Below are positions 54,590 through 63,599 of a stretch of DNA of 64,000 nt, one piece after another; the first letter of the stretch is position 1; each line of letters starts with the position of its first letter. A program made the position numbers and the translations under genes. The DNA is from Paenibacillus sp. JQZ6Y-1 (lineage in GTDB: Bacteria; Bacillota; Bacilli; Paenibacillales; Paenibacillaceae). Location of the stretch: assembly GCF_040719145.1 (NCBI RefSeq), contig NZ_JBFDUZ010000006.1, positions 62,001-126,000 on the forward strand, in the 5' to 3' direction. The notes below the pieces were generated by a model. That model made no database searches. It saw only the letters and a program-made list of their open reading frames with translations, and was not told the DNA's origin.

Positions 54590-54907
54590 TTATTTCACGT
54601 CAGCCAAATATTCAGCTACTTGAGTAGGTGTTTTCGCAAATTTGCTATGCAAGTGGGCTATCTTCTCGCCATTACGGTAAACAAGCAGACTTGGAATGCC
54701 GCGCACTTCATTTTGCTCAGCGAGATCTTGGAACTTCTCAGCATCCATCGCATAGAAGCGCTTGTCTTGATTTTCTTCTATAATGCCGCCCATAAAGCGA
54801 TCCAGTGTCTTACAGTCCGGGCACCAGTTGGTGTCGAACTTGATTACGGTGTATTCTCCTTCACCAATCAGCTGACGGTATTGATCTTCACTTTCAATGC
54901 GTTCCAT
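54590..54907 (-). CDS. Thioredoxin-like protein
   Basis: A 105-residue thioredoxin fold with redox motif WCPDC (residues 28-32) and cis-Pro in VRGIPSLLVYRNGE. The active site differs from the WCGPC of classical thioredoxin and matches the YtpP-like group of Bacilli. It is cytoplasmic, with no signal peptide. CGGTTCTGAT-type spacing and GAAAGGAG lie before ATG 54907. It probably keeps a specific thiol substrate reduced, possibly in series with trxB at 16.5 kb. Confidence 0.92.
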   Translation of the reverse strand: MERIESEDQYRQLIGEGEYTVIKFDTNWCPDCKTLDRFMGGIIEENQDKRFYAMDAEKFQDLAEQNEVRGIPSLLVYRNGEKIAHLHSKFAKTPTQVAEYLADVK

Positions 54908-55030
54908 ATCAGAACCGCTCCTTTCTGCGACTATCTTAATTTTAAGAAATCTCTTTCCTTATTATCCGCTTTTGAGGCGAATTTGGCAAGACGGTTTCTT
55001 AAAAGAGATACTCTGACAGGCTTCTCACGG

Positions 55031-55804
55031 TTATTTGAGCAATCGTACCGTATTGCGGGCAAACAGCCAGTCCATCATTTCTGGGAAGCGTCGGTAAAAC
55101 GAATCCGATTCATGGTCTTCCCCTTCATGACGAATAAAATGAAGCTGATCCGGCTGTAGCTCATTGCCAGATAGAATCAACGCCGCTTCATCGGTTAGTG
55201 ACTGCATAAACCGCTGACGATTCGTTTTGCTAGTACCTTCCAGCGATCCGATATCCATATAGATGCGCAGATGGTGATCCAATTGGCGCTCCGCCATAAA
55301 TTCGACGAAGCCCTCATACCAGAGTGATGCCGACATCGCGCCGATACGCCCGAATACTTCGGGATAGACATAAGCCGCAAACAGCGAGACGAGACCACCT
55401 AGCGATTTACCAACGATTCCCGTACACTCGGGGCGCGGATCGGTATAAAAGTTGCGGTCGACCCACGGCTTCACCTTATGGGTAATATCGTACAGATACT
55501 GGCTCGCTCTGCCGCCAAAGTGATCATAATGCCGCCCCGGCTCCAGCTTTTGCGCTGACCACGGAGTATATTCATGGATACGGTCATTCGGCACAATGCC
55601 CACCAGCATCATCTCCGGCAGCGTTCCCGCTGCAAACCGCAATTCCAAATGATAAATGTTGCCGTTCAGCACAGGATCGAATAGATCGCCGCTGTCCTGT
55701 ACATACACGACTGGCAACGGATACTGCGCCTGATCATACGAAGGCGGCAAATAAATAAGCAGCTCCCGCCCAGCATGCCTCTCCACAAACAATGTTCCCT
55801 TCAT
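55031..55804 (-). CDS. Esterase-family alpha/beta hydrolase
   Basis: A 257-residue serine hydrolase of the putative esterase (Fes/IroE-like) family. The nucleophile is Ser134 in GIVGKSLGGLVS (GxSxG), the acid is probably the Asp in YMDIGSLEG, and the base His lies in GEDHESDSFYRRFP. LLIYLPPSYDQAQYPLPVVY at the start is the family opening. No signal peptide, so it acts in the cytoplasm. AAAGGGGGAG lies 5 nt before ATG 55804. Relatives cleave siderophore esters or acyl groups on sugars; nothing nearby settles which. Confidence 0.9.
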   Translation of the reverse strand: MKGTLFVERHAGRELLIYLPPSYDQAQYPLPVVYVQDSGDLFDPVLNGNIYHLELRFAAGTLPEMMLVGIVPNDRIHEYTPWSAQKLEPGRHYDHFGGRASQYLYDITHKVKPWVDRNFYTDPRPECTGIVGKSLGGLVSLFAAYVYPEVFGRIGAMSASLWYEGFVEFMAERQLDHHLRIYMDIGSLEGTSKTNRQRFMQSLTDEAALILSGNELQPDQLHFIRHEGEDHESDSFYRRFPEMMDWLFARNTVRLLK

Positions 55805-56020
55805 AACGACTCCCCCTTTTCCGCACACCGATACGAGCTAACTTGTATGGATATGTGGACGACTGGTATGGATGAAATGGATGTGAATGATAGAATGATA
55901 TACGGTAACACTCTTGCTGTACCTGTATACAGAGATATTCGGCATGGAGCGGCTTCATCCTGCAAAAGGCATTACAACAGAATAGTAACTCTGTCTAAGT
56001 CGACTTTAAAGTTATTCCAT

Positions 56021-56500
56021 TTAAACTTTGATAGCTCCAGATAACGCAGGATCAAAAAAAGACGGCCAAATCGTAGAGTCGTCATAGATGGCATTTGTAA
56101 ATATCGCATCAGAGATTCTCTCACAAAGCATGATCACTCCTTTAAGATTAGCGCCTGTAAAATCCGCTTTCCAAATATCGGCTTGTGTGAAAGTTGATTG
56201 AGATAGATTACTACCTTGAAAGTCTGCTCCTGCACATCTTGCCTGACTGAGATTGCTATACTCCAAATTGGCGTGTTGTAAATACGCAGTCATTAATAAT
56301 GCAGAAGTTAATACAGAATGACTGAGATTCGTTTGGAACAGCTCGGCACCACGTAAATTGGTACAAACCAAACTACTATAACTTACATCCTGATGACTCA
56401 AAATAGCTCGGTGTAGTTCAAGCCCATTTAAATTCGCACCTTGAAGAGAAGATATATCCAATTGAATAGAGTCATTCCCTATACAGTTAATTGTGATCAT
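56021..56500 (-). CDS. Pentapeptide-repeat protein
   Basis: A 159-residue protein made of A(D/N)LxX pentapeptides, for example LQGANLNGLEL, LRGAELFQTNLS, LQHANLEYSNLS, GADFQGSNLSQ and ADIWKADFTGANLKG, which form a right-handed square beta-helix. No signal peptide. The start is ATG 56500 with GAAAGG 10 nt upstream; the open frame to 56647 crosses a terminator and so is not used. The gene looks richer in A and T than its neighbours, which may mean transfer. Some members protect gyrase from quinolones; that cannot be told here. Confidence 0.82.
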   Translation of the reverse strand: MITINCIGNDSIQLDISSLQGANLNGLELHRAILSHQDVSYSSLVCTNLRGAELFQTNLSHSVLTSALLMTAYLQHANLEYSNLSQARCAGADFQGSNLSQSTFTQADIWKADFTGANLKGVIMLCERISDAIFTNAIYDDSTIWPSFFDPALSGAIKV

Positions 56501-56556
56501 CGGTATATAACCTTTCCAGTGTTTTGAAATACATTCTAAAATAACGGTTACTGTAT

Positions 56557-56598
56557 CACAAAAAACCTTGAAAGACATACAGCCGCTCAAGGTTTTCC
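56557..56598 (-). terminator. Terminator of the ZIP transporter gene
   Basis: AAAACCTTGA pairs perfectly with TCAAGGTTTT; the minus strand continues with TTTGTG. It separates the ZIP gene from the pentapeptide gene. Confidence 0.85.
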
Positions 56599-56652
56599 AT
56601 GATTCTCTATATTGCAATGGCTGCCTACAAAATGCAGCTTTCCACATAGATT

Positions 56653-57636
56653 TTAAATACTCAACACCAGCGCTGCCAGCAAACCGAGTGAAGCGATCAG
56701 ACCGACAATTGGGCCGCCTTCCTCGTACGCTTCGGGAGCCATTGTGGAGCAGAGCATCGCGATAATCCCACCGCCAGCAAAAGCGCCAATGCCTGCCTTA
56801 AATTCCTTCGGCAGCATCTCCAGAAACAGATAGCCTAGCATCGAGGCAGCCGCTGAGATGGCTAGCACGACAATCCACATCCAAAAGATTTTACGACGGG
56901 AGAAGCCGCTTTGCTGCATACCGACGGTGCTGGATAGCCCTTCTGGAATATTGCTGACGAAGATCGATACGACCAGTACCCAGCTTACGCCTTGACCAGT
57001 CAGTAAGCTGGCACCAATCATAATCGACTCGGGAATCGCATCCATCACGGTTCCGGCGAAGATACCAAGCCCGCTTTCGCTTTTGCCGCCTCCGTCTTTG
57101 CCATTTGCCTTCTGGTTGCCTGCATCGCCACGCTTACTGCCCGCTTGAGAACCACGATCTTCATGACGCGCTACGGAAGAAGTTCCTTGTTGCAAAGCTC
57201 CGTTAGAATCGCTAGAGCTCGCACCGTTTGCGCCATCACTGACAGCCGCGGCGATTCTGCCGGAAGCGACTTTGGCACGGTTGGATGCAGCTACAGACGT
57301 ATCATGAAGTGCTGGATCGGTATCGTCATCCTTCGGATTGGAGCCGCGTCCATAATACGAGCGTTTACGGTTGGCACCACCCTTATTGGATATATACAGG
57401 TCAAACACAGTATACACCACCGCACCAACAACGAAGCCAATCGCTGTCGACACCAGACCACCATCCTCGATGGCATCCTCCAGCAATTCAAATGCAGCCG
57501 CACCGATCAGCGTTCCGGTACCGAACGCCATAATCCAGCCGATGATTCGTTTTGGAATTTTAAAAAAGGCCGCCACAACTGCTCCCAGCAATACTGCCGA
57601 GCCAGCGATGGCGCCCCACATTAATGCGCTCCACAT
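56653..57636 (-). CDS. ZIP-family divalent metal transporter
   Basis: A 327-residue transporter with about eight membrane segments. Metal-site segments are MDAIPESIMIGASLL and VSNIPEGLSSTVGM (the conserved Pro-Glu with neighbouring polar residues); the usual HxxPEG histidines are replaced by Asp-Ala-Ile-Pro and Ser-Asn-Ile-Pro, as in the ZupT-distant branch. The cytoplasmic loop between the third and fourth segments (about residues 85-175) is long and low complexity, rich in Ser, Gly, Asp and Lys. GGGAGGTGG lies 6 nt before ATG 57636. It probably moves Zn, Fe or Mn; direction and metal are not certain. Confidence 0.85.
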   Translation of the reverse strand: MWSALMWGAIAGSAVLLGAVVAAFFKIPKRIIGWIMAFGTGTLIGAAAFELLEDAIEDGGLVSTAIGFVVGAVVYTVFDLYISNKGGANRKRSYYGRGSNPKDDDTDPALHDTSVAASNRAKVASGRIAAAVSDGANGASSSDSNGALQQGTSSVARHEDRGSQAGSKRGDAGNQKANGKDGGGKSESGLGIFAGTVMDAIPESIMIGASLLTGQGVSWVLVVSIFVSNIPEGLSSTVGMQQSGFSRRKIFWMWIVVLAISAAASMLGYLFLEMLPKEFKAGIGAFAGGGIIAMLCSTMAPEAYEEGGPIVGLIASLGLLAALVLSI

Positions 57637-57792
57637 CAACATCCACCTCCCGGTTACTTTTTCACTATTCCAGTTATTAACCAGAAAATGGAGTTGTATG
57701 TCACATTGCTATTTCTTTTGTTACATATCTTTGAAAGGAGAGCTGGAATGATCTTGCTCTACACTTCCAGTATCATAGGAAATGCGCCCAGT

Positions 57793-58704
57793 TTATCGGT
57801 GCTGCGCATACGTATTGGCTGGACGAAGCGAGCGAATGGCATTTAACTCTCCTTCAGTCAGCAGTGGTGCCGAAGCCGCCTCTACATTATGACGAAGCTG
57901 TTCAGACGAACTGGCGCCCGGAATGACTGCACCGACCGCCGGATGTGCGAGCGAATAGCGAATCGTCAGTTGGGTCAAGGTGCGTTCTGGATTGCAGAAC
58001 TCTTCCAGATGACGACGCAACTTCACAATCTCCTCGCCATCGATGTCCAGATAGCCTTTTTCCGCTTTATCCTGACGACCATGAGCCAGCGCACCACTTG
58101 CCACTGGTCCGCGCACGATGGCGCTAATGCCGTTTTCCGCTAGCAATGGCAATACCTCTTCTTCGGGACGACGATCCAGAATGCTATACTGACTCATCAC
58201 GCTCACCAGATGCGAACGTTTTACATATTCACGGATCACATTCGGGCGGATCGAGGAGATGCCATATTGGCGGATCAGACCTTCGCGCTTCAACTGCTCA
58301 AACGCTTCAATCGTCTCGTCGATATTGTCATCCAATGTACCGCCATGCAGCTGGTACAGATCGATATAATCAGTTTGCAGACGACGCAGACTGTCCTTAA
58401 CCGCCTCCAAAATATATTCCTTCGACGCGTCCCATTCCCAGCCATCTTTGCCCGGTACACGACGATTGCCGACCTTGGTTGCCAAGACGACATCGCTGCG
58501 GCGACCTTTGATCGCTTTACCGACAATCTCCTCGTTGCGCCCCTCGTCATACAGATCGGCAGTGTCCAGCAGCGTTACGCCGAGATCCAGTGCCTCATGC
58601 AGCAATCGCGTTGCTTGTCGTTCCTCCGAGCCGAGTGACATACAGCCGAGTCCAATTTCACCGACCACTAGATCGGAAGCGCCCAGTTTGTTCTGTTTCA
58701 TCAT
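57793..58704 (-). CDS. Aldo/keto reductase
   Basis: A 303-residue TIM-barrel NADPH-dependent oxidoreductase. The catalytic tetrad is visible: Asp47 in LLDTADLY, Tyr52 in the same stretch, Lys77 in LATKVGN and His121 in LYQLHGG. AVGAVIPGASSSEQLRHNVEAA near the end binds the cofactor. GAAAGGGG lies before ATG 58704. It resembles general stress-type members such as YqkF/YccK; the substrate is not evident. It is followed about 155 bp later by the ZIP gene and preceded by ywbE. Confidence 0.92.
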   Translation of the reverse strand: MMKQNKLGASDLVVGEIGLGCMSLGSEERQATRLLHEALDLGVTLLDTADLYDEGRNEEIVGKAIKGRRSDVVLATKVGNRRVPGKDGWEWDASKEYILEAVKDSLRRLQTDYIDLYQLHGGTLDDNIDETIEAFEQLKREGLIRQYGISSIRPNVIREYVKRSHLVSVMSQYSILDRRPEEEVLPLLAENGISAIVRGPVASGALAHGRQDKAEKGYLDIDGEEIVKLRRHLEEFCNPERTLTQLTIRYSLAHPAVGAVIPGASSSEQLRHNVEAASAPLLTEGELNAIRSLRPANTYAQHR

Positions 58705-58738
58705 GTCATGCCCCTTTCGTTATCCATTGGTGCAGTCT

Positions 58739-58942
58739 TCAGTTAGAAGCCGCAATAATATGTTTTACCCGTCCTACCTGCCCTGACGCGAGCCGCACCT
58801 TGATGCCATGCGGATGATTCGGCGAATTGGTCAAAATATCTTTGACGATCCCGCGCGTTAGCTTGCCGGTACGCTGGTCCTGCTTGAGTACAATATCCAC
58901 TTCCAGCCCTGCTTTGATATTAGCGCGTGTTTGTCCGTTCAT
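58739..58942 (-). CDS. ywbE: YwbE-family protein
   Basis: A 67-residue conserved protein of the YwbE family (DUF2196), whose function is not established. GLEVDIVLKQDQRTGKLTRGIVKDILTNS and HPHGIKVRLASGQVGRVKHI, a small beta-barrel, are the family hallmarks. The start is ATG 58942, with GAAAGGAA 8 nt upstream; the frame is open to 58987. It lies 34 bp before the aldo/keto reductase gene and is probably cotranscribed with it. Confidence 0.9.
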   Translation of the reverse strand: MNGQTRANIKAGLEVDIVLKQDQRTGKLTRGIVKDILTNSPNHPHGIKVRLASGQVGRVKHIIAASN

Positions 58943-59105
58943 CTGTTCATTTCCTTTCGTGTATATGCTTGCATGATGGGGTGTCAATGAAACGATTATG
59001 CCATCATCATCTGCATCGTATCGACTATCGTTGAAGTAAGCCTAACATTCTCATTATATACCTGACTTTGGTTGGGGATAAACATTTCCAGTTGGCAGCA
59101 GACAA

Positions 59106-59148
59106 AACATGCCTTTGCTACAGATATAATTATCTGCGCAAAGGCATG
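59106..59148 (-). terminator. Terminator of the second sugar ABC operon
   Basis: CATGCCTTTG pairs with CAAAGGCATG, with an inner CAGATAATTATATCTG stem. The minus strand continues with TTTTGTC. Confidence 0.8.
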
Positions 59149-59191
59149 AGCATACTGCTTCTGATTCCTGACTTCTAACTTTGAACTCTAA

Positions 59192-59260
59192 AACTCTGAA
59201 CTCTGAACTCTGAACTCTGAACTTCTTCATTGTGATTTCTTACTTCTTACTTCTTACTTC
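59192..59260. repeat. Heptanucleotide repeats (AACTCTG)4 and (TTCTTAC)3
   Basis: AACTCTG is repeated four times exactly from 59192 to 59219, plus AAC; TTCTTAC three times from 59237 to 59257. Both end just before the binding-protein stop at 59285. Confidence 0.92.
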
Positions 59261-59284
59261 CACCCTCTTATTACGTTTTACCTC

Positions 59285-60679
59285 TTACTTCTGACTTGCC
59301 GACCACTGCTCTGCTCTCGATTGCAGTCGATCCAGCAGTGCTTGCACATCTGGCGAGCCACCGTTGGCAACCTCACTAATATAACCGTTCACTGCTGGCA
59401 CGATCTCGCTGTTATAAAACGGATCGGCTTCGTCCATGAGGGTCGGCTTGCTGATCTCAGCCATTTTCATTGCATTTTTGATAAAGCCATTGTTGGACTC
59501 AACGAAATCTGCATTGGTCAGTGTCGGTGTCATATCAAAGTTCAAATATGCCCACTTCTGTGTATCATAGCTAGCGAGGAATTTCATAACTGCCCATGCT
59601 GCTTCTGGATTCTCGGCTTTTTTTGCCATGATGATTGGGTCGACCGCAACCCAGCCTGTGCCGTCTGGTCCCATATTCATGACGGGAATATATCGTTGCA
59701 GCAGTGCATCGTCTTTGTTGGCACGATATTCACTCATAATCGTCGTACCACTATTGTCGAGCACCATAGCGACATTGTTTTTGTCCAGACCGAAGTTCTC
59801 TGCACCATTACCGTTCACAAATGCAGGCGGTGCCAGCTTGGCAGCTTCGCCCAGCCATTGGACGGCTTTGACCATACCCGGTGTGTTCAGCTCCCATTGA
59901 ATATCCGCTGGTTTATCCAGTGTACCTTCGCCGCCTTTTGCATCAAAATAATAACTAAGTGCCACCAGCGTTGCCTGATTGAGCGAATTGCCAGCAAAGT
60001 ACAATCCGTAATTTTGCTCACCCGTTTTTGGGTTGGTGCCTGTCATCTTTTTCGCTTTTTCCAGAATTTCTTCTGGTGTTGGTACTTCGGACAATGGCTC
60101 TACGCCCCATTCGTCGAACAGCTGCTTGTCGTAAATGGTGACGCGCTTACCCAGTACTGCCGGAATACCATACTGATTTTTGCCGTCAGGGGAGCGTGTG
60201 CTGTAAGAATTGTTCCAGATGCCTTGCAGATAAATGGAAGGGTCGAACTCTTTGTCTTGTTTGATTAGATCGTCGATATTGCGCAGCAATCCTTCATTAT
60301 AATACTGGGAAGCAAACGCCCCGCCCGTATACAGCACATCTACATCGCCCGACATAAGCAGGGCGCGCTGCTTTGCCTGCGCATTTTCCCACGGAACCTG
60401 AGTGACCTCTAACGTGATATTGGGATACATTTTCTTAAACGTATCCTGCACGTACTGGTTGAAGCCCGTCGTCTCCTGTCCGGTCACCGCGTCCATCCCA
60501 TTTTCAAGCTGCCAACCGGCAAGCGCGACACGCACCGTACCGGAAATGTCGGATACCTTCTGGACATCGGAATTGTACGTTTCTGCTTCCGCACCACTGC
60601 TACCACTGCCCGAAGAACCACATGCAGTCAGCAACAGCACTAGAACGACAATAATCGTAGTTTGCCATGGTCTGTTCAT
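59285..60679 (-). CDS. Extracellular sugar-binding lipoprotein (second importer)
   Basis: A 464-residue substrate-binding protein. The lipoprotein signal is MNRPWQTTIIVVLVLLLTAC with Cys20, followed by a Ser/Gly linker. SBP wording includes VTQVPWENAQAKQRALLMSGDVDVL (in parts), YNEGLLRNIDDLI, FDEWGVEPLSEVPTPEEI and EAAWAVMKFLASYD. It is of the family 1 type for oligosaccharides and unrelated in sequence to the two 563-residue proteins above. It is the third gene of a unit with two permeases, about 150 bp after the MalG-like one. Confidence 0.93.
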   Translation of the reverse strand: MNRPWQTTIIVVLVLLLTACGSSGSGSSGAEAETYNSDVQKVSDISGTVRVALAGWQLENGMDAVTGQETTGFNQYVQDTFKKMYPNITLEVTQVPWENAQAKQRALLMSGDVDVLYTGGAFASQYYNEGLLRNIDDLIKQDKEFDPSIYLQGIWNNSYSTRSPDGKNQYGIPAVLGKRVTIYDKQLFDEWGVEPLSEVPTPEEILEKAKKMTGTNPKTGEQNYGLYFAGNSLNQATLVALSYYFDAKGGEGTLDKPADIQWELNTPGMVKAVQWLGEAAKLAPPAFVNGNGAENFGLDKNNVAMVLDNSGTTIMSEYRANKDDALLQRYIPVMNMGPDGTGWVAVDPIIMAKKAENPEAAWAVMKFLASYDTQKWAYLNFDMTPTLTNADFVESNNGFIKNAMKMAEISKPTLMDEADPFYNSEIVPAVNGYISEVANGGSPDVQALLDRLQSRAEQWSASQK

Positions 60680-60831
60680 AAGATCCCGCCTTTTCTGATT
60701 TGAAATGTTCTACCTGTTTATATAGTGGCACAGCATAACGGAGTAGAGCCGCTATCCATGCGAATGGATATACAGTAAACGTTCCCTTTGGCGTAACGAA
60801 TAGGATGTACGCCGAATATCACATTCTCGCT

Positions 60832-61716
60832 TTATTGCTTAATCCCAGTAGTAGCAATGCTTTCTACAATGTACTTTTGCAAAAACATATACAGCAGCAG
60901 TACTGGAATCAGGCTGACACAGGTAGCTGCCATAATGATCGACGGCATTTGCCGCGTACCATTGTTATAATTGAACATCGCCAAACCGAGTTGGATCGTG
61001 TATTTGTTCGGATCATTCAGCGCCAGCAGCGGCCAGATCAATTCATTCCAGACACCGAGAAATTGTAAAATAATCATGGTAGCGACAATGGGCATACAGA
61101 TCGCGAGATAAATACGCGGGAAAATAGAAAATTCGCTTGCTCCATCAATCAGCGCGGCTTCACGCAATTCACCCGGCAGCCCATCGATAAACTGCTTGCA
61201 CAGAAAGGTACCAAACGCATAATTCAATGCTGGCAAGTAAAATACCCAGTATGTGTCCAATAAATGGAGTTGATTAAATAGCATATATTGCGGAATCATC
61301 GTCATCTCAAACGGAATCATCATCGTACTAAGCGCGAGCACCAACACAATGCCTGCACCTTTAAAGCGGATTTTGGATAGGGCATAACCGGACATCAGCG
61401 CCGAGATCAGGCTGATCAGAATCGTTCCGGCAGCAACAAGAAAGGAATTGAATATGTAGCGCAGCAGATCAACATTGGTCAGCGCGGCACGATAGGTGCG
61501 CAGCGAAGGATCATCCGGCCAGAAGCGCGGCGGGAAAGGGACATTCAGCCGTGCACCCCAGTCAAAGCTAGTCGTCACCATCCAAACGAATGGAATGACC
61601 ATCGTAATCGAAACTAGACAGAGCACGAACAGAATGATGGCACTATTCAGACGACGCATGTTGCGATGACTGATACGCAGAGGCGAGGCGGCAGGAGAAC
61701 GGGTACTTCGATCCAT
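60832..61716 (-). CDS. Carbohydrate ABC permease, MalG-like
   Basis: A 294-residue permease with six membrane segments. The EAA loop is LREAALIDGASEFSIFPRIYL and FIDGLPGE precedes it; the end YMFLQKYIVESIATTGIKQ is typical. The start is ATG 61716, since GAGGAGGA lies 8 nt upstream; the open frame to 61761 precedes that site. It pairs with the MalF-like permease. The ATPase is not encoded nearby. Confidence 0.94.
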   Translation of the reverse strand: MDRSTRSPAASPLRISHRNMRRLNSAIILFVLCLVSITMVIPFVWMVTTSFDWGARLNVPFPPRFWPDDPSLRTYRAALTNVDLLRYIFNSFLVAAGTILISLISALMSGYALSKIRFKGAGIVLVLALSTMMIPFEMTMIPQYMLFNQLHLLDTYWVFYLPALNYAFGTFLCKQFIDGLPGELREAALIDGASEFSIFPRIYLAICMPIVATMIILQFLGVWNELIWPLLALNDPNKYTIQLGLAMFNYNNGTRQMPSIIMAATCVSLIPVLLLYMFLQKYIVESIATTGIKQ

Positions 61717-61911
61717 AGCAATGTTCCTCCTCAATACAATGTGAGTATGTCCATTTGTCATTCACGACGTTTTCATCATCGACGGTGTGCTTTCCATCAA
61801 CTAAGGGGAACTTCTGATCAACTATAATGTAATTAAAATCATTAACAATTCGTTGTTTAAAGAATAATTTTCATTATATAGAGCGATGGAGCCGCAACTG
61901 TCTTTTATCAA

Positions 61912-62847
61912 TTAGTCCGTTGCCCCTCGTCGATTCAGACGTAGAATGATCACCGTGAGAATTAGGATGAGAATAAACAGCAGATACGATGCAGCGGTGG
62001 CGATCCCCATTTGAGCCGACAGAAAGGCATTGCGGTAAATGTACAGCACCGATGTCATCAGCGAGCCAGCCGGATTACCTGCACTGCCGCCGATGAGCCA
62101 TACATTGGTGAACTGCTTCATCCCGCTAATCACGCCCATAATAATCATGAAGACGAAGATCGGACGCAGAGATGGAATGGTGATATACCGCCATTTGCCT
62201 AGCGAGGACGCTCCATCAATATCCGCAGCTTCGTATTGCTCGCGCGGAACACTTTGTAGAGCAGCAAGGAAAATAATCGTGTTATAGCCAAGCGCTCCCC
62301 ACAAAATCATAAGCACCACACTGAGGCGAGCAATGGACGGATCGGTAAACCAACCCACCGGATCAATATGAAACCAACCTAGTACATAGTTGATCACACC
62401 TTCACGACCGGGATAAAAGAGTAGGCTGAATAATAGACTGGTAGCTACTGCAGAGACGACATTAGGCAGGAAGAAAAGAGCTTTGAAGACATTGCGAGTG
62501 CGTTGCCAGGGCAGATGATGCACCAGACTGGCGAGGATAAAGGAGAACACAATACCGAGTGCGGCAGACAATCCACCAATGTAGACGGTGTTGTACAGGG
62601 AGTTCCAGAATAGATCGTCTTGAAGGACACGGGTGTAGTTGGACAAACCCACCCACGACGAGGAAGCTGCGCCATTGCCGTGGAAGCTTGTCCACAGTGC
62701 AGATAGCATCGGATACAGCGAGAAGCCGAGGACACCGACCAACAGGGGCAAGGCGTAACACCAGCCTGCAATATCTGCGGAGCTGAGCCACTTGCGCTTG
62801 ATAACAGCCGATGATTTGTGCGTTAGCGATTGTGCATTTTCAGACAC
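61912..62847 (-). CDS. Carbohydrate ABC permease, MalF/UgpA-like
   Basis: A 312-residue permease with six membrane segments. WCYALPLLVGVLGFSLYPMLSALWTSFHG is the opening in parts, and the EAA loop is REQYEAADIDGASSLGKWRYITIPSL. The start is GTG 62847 because GAGGGTGGAG is 4-6 nt upstream; the longer frame to 62889 begins before it. It is the first gene of the second importer. A 195-bp gap follows before the MalG-like gene, so an internal promoter is possible. Confidence 0.92.
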   Translation of the reverse strand: MSENAQSLTHKSSAVIKRKWLSSADIAGWCYALPLLVGVLGFSLYPMLSALWTSFHGNGAASSSWVGLSNYTRVLQDDLFWNSLYNTVYIGGLSAALGIVFSFILASLVHHLPWQRTRNVFKALFFLPNVVSAVATSLLFSLLFYPGREGVINYVLGWFHIDPVGWFTDPSIARLSVVLMILWGALGYNTIIFLAALQSVPREQYEAADIDGASSLGKWRYITIPSLRPIFVFMIIMGVISGMKQFTNVWLIGGSAGNPAGSLMTSVLYIYRNAFLSAQMGIATAASYLLFILILILTVIILRLNRRGATD

Positions 62848-63236
62848 GATACTCCACCCTCTTTCAGCAAAAGTTAGGTTCATCAGCATCCTGAAGCATT
62901 CCTGGCATCGGTGTAAGGTCTTGATGAAGGACGAAATGCAACATCGTTTATATTGTAATTCATTATAACGTAATCATGAATTTTGACTAGAGGTTTCATA
63001 CCTCATTTTGTAATTTTTTTTTATAAAAAGATTATTTATATGATTAATTTTATCACTTTCTTTTAAAATAAACAGTATATTCCATAAATTTATAGAGATA
63101 TGGATAGTATCAAGTTAGTTTATATAACAAACAAAGAAGTACTTATGTAGCAGTTTGATAAGGCGGAAACAGCAAAAACACCGGCATTGCTGCTCCCTCA
63201 GGAGTCGTCAATACCGGTGCAAGGTTGCTACTATGC
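62848..63236. other. AT-rich promoter region of the second importer
   Basis: Very AT-rich between 62990 and 63120. It holds the yqkK-like terminator at 63172-63222 and no gene. I see no clear cre here. Confidence 0.5.
63172..63222 (-). terminator. Terminator of the YqkK-like gene
   Basis: CACCGGTATTG pairs with CAATGCCGGTG on the minus strand, with an inner CTCC/GGAG stem, followed by TTTTTG. Confidence 0.88.
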
Positions 63237-63497
63237 TTATTTGAATTTTTTCCAATCCTGCTTGCTGTTATCCAGCAAATAGGCAAAATCGTTATCGCGT
63301 CGCTTCTGCTCTGCTTTGCGCTCCTGCTCCACCTGAAGGCGCTGTTCTTCCTTGCGCTCCTGTTCGGCTTCGCGTAGCTCATTCGCCTGTGCCTTCAACT
63401 TGTCCAGCACATCTGCGCTAAGCATATCTTTTAATGTAGCCGGTTTGTCCTGCGCAGCAGCTGCTGGGCGAGCCGGTTGTTTGTTCCGTTTAGCCAT
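63237..63497 (-). CDS. Small charged YqkK-like protein (DUF3886)
   Basis: An 86-residue protein. TLKDMLSADVLDKLKAQANELREAEQERKEEQ starts a long charged helix of Glu, Arg, Lys and Gln, and the C-terminus FAYLLDNSKQDWKKFK is the conserved mark of the YqkK group. It is probably a coiled coil in the cytoplasm. The start is ATG 63497 with GGGGTGA 4 nt upstream; the open frame to 63533 is less likely. The function is unknown. Confidence 0.82.
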   Translation of the reverse strand: MAKRNKQPARPAAAAQDKPATLKDMLSADVLDKLKAQANELREAEQERKEEQRLQVEQERKAEQKRRDNDFAYLLDNSKQDWKKFK

Positions 63498-63599
63498 ATG
63501 TTCACCCCGTTGTATCGGTTTCTCCTTACTCATGGTCCGAATGATGCACCATCATCACTCGTTCTTTTATTATATCACGGTTGATCAAGGGCAGCCTTC

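Larger units (their letters stand above)
58943..59284. other. Gap with simple repeats and a terminator
   Basis: Holds the ywbE promoter side, the terminator at 59106-59148 and two heptanucleotide repeat runs at 59192-59257. No gene seen. Confidence 0.6.
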
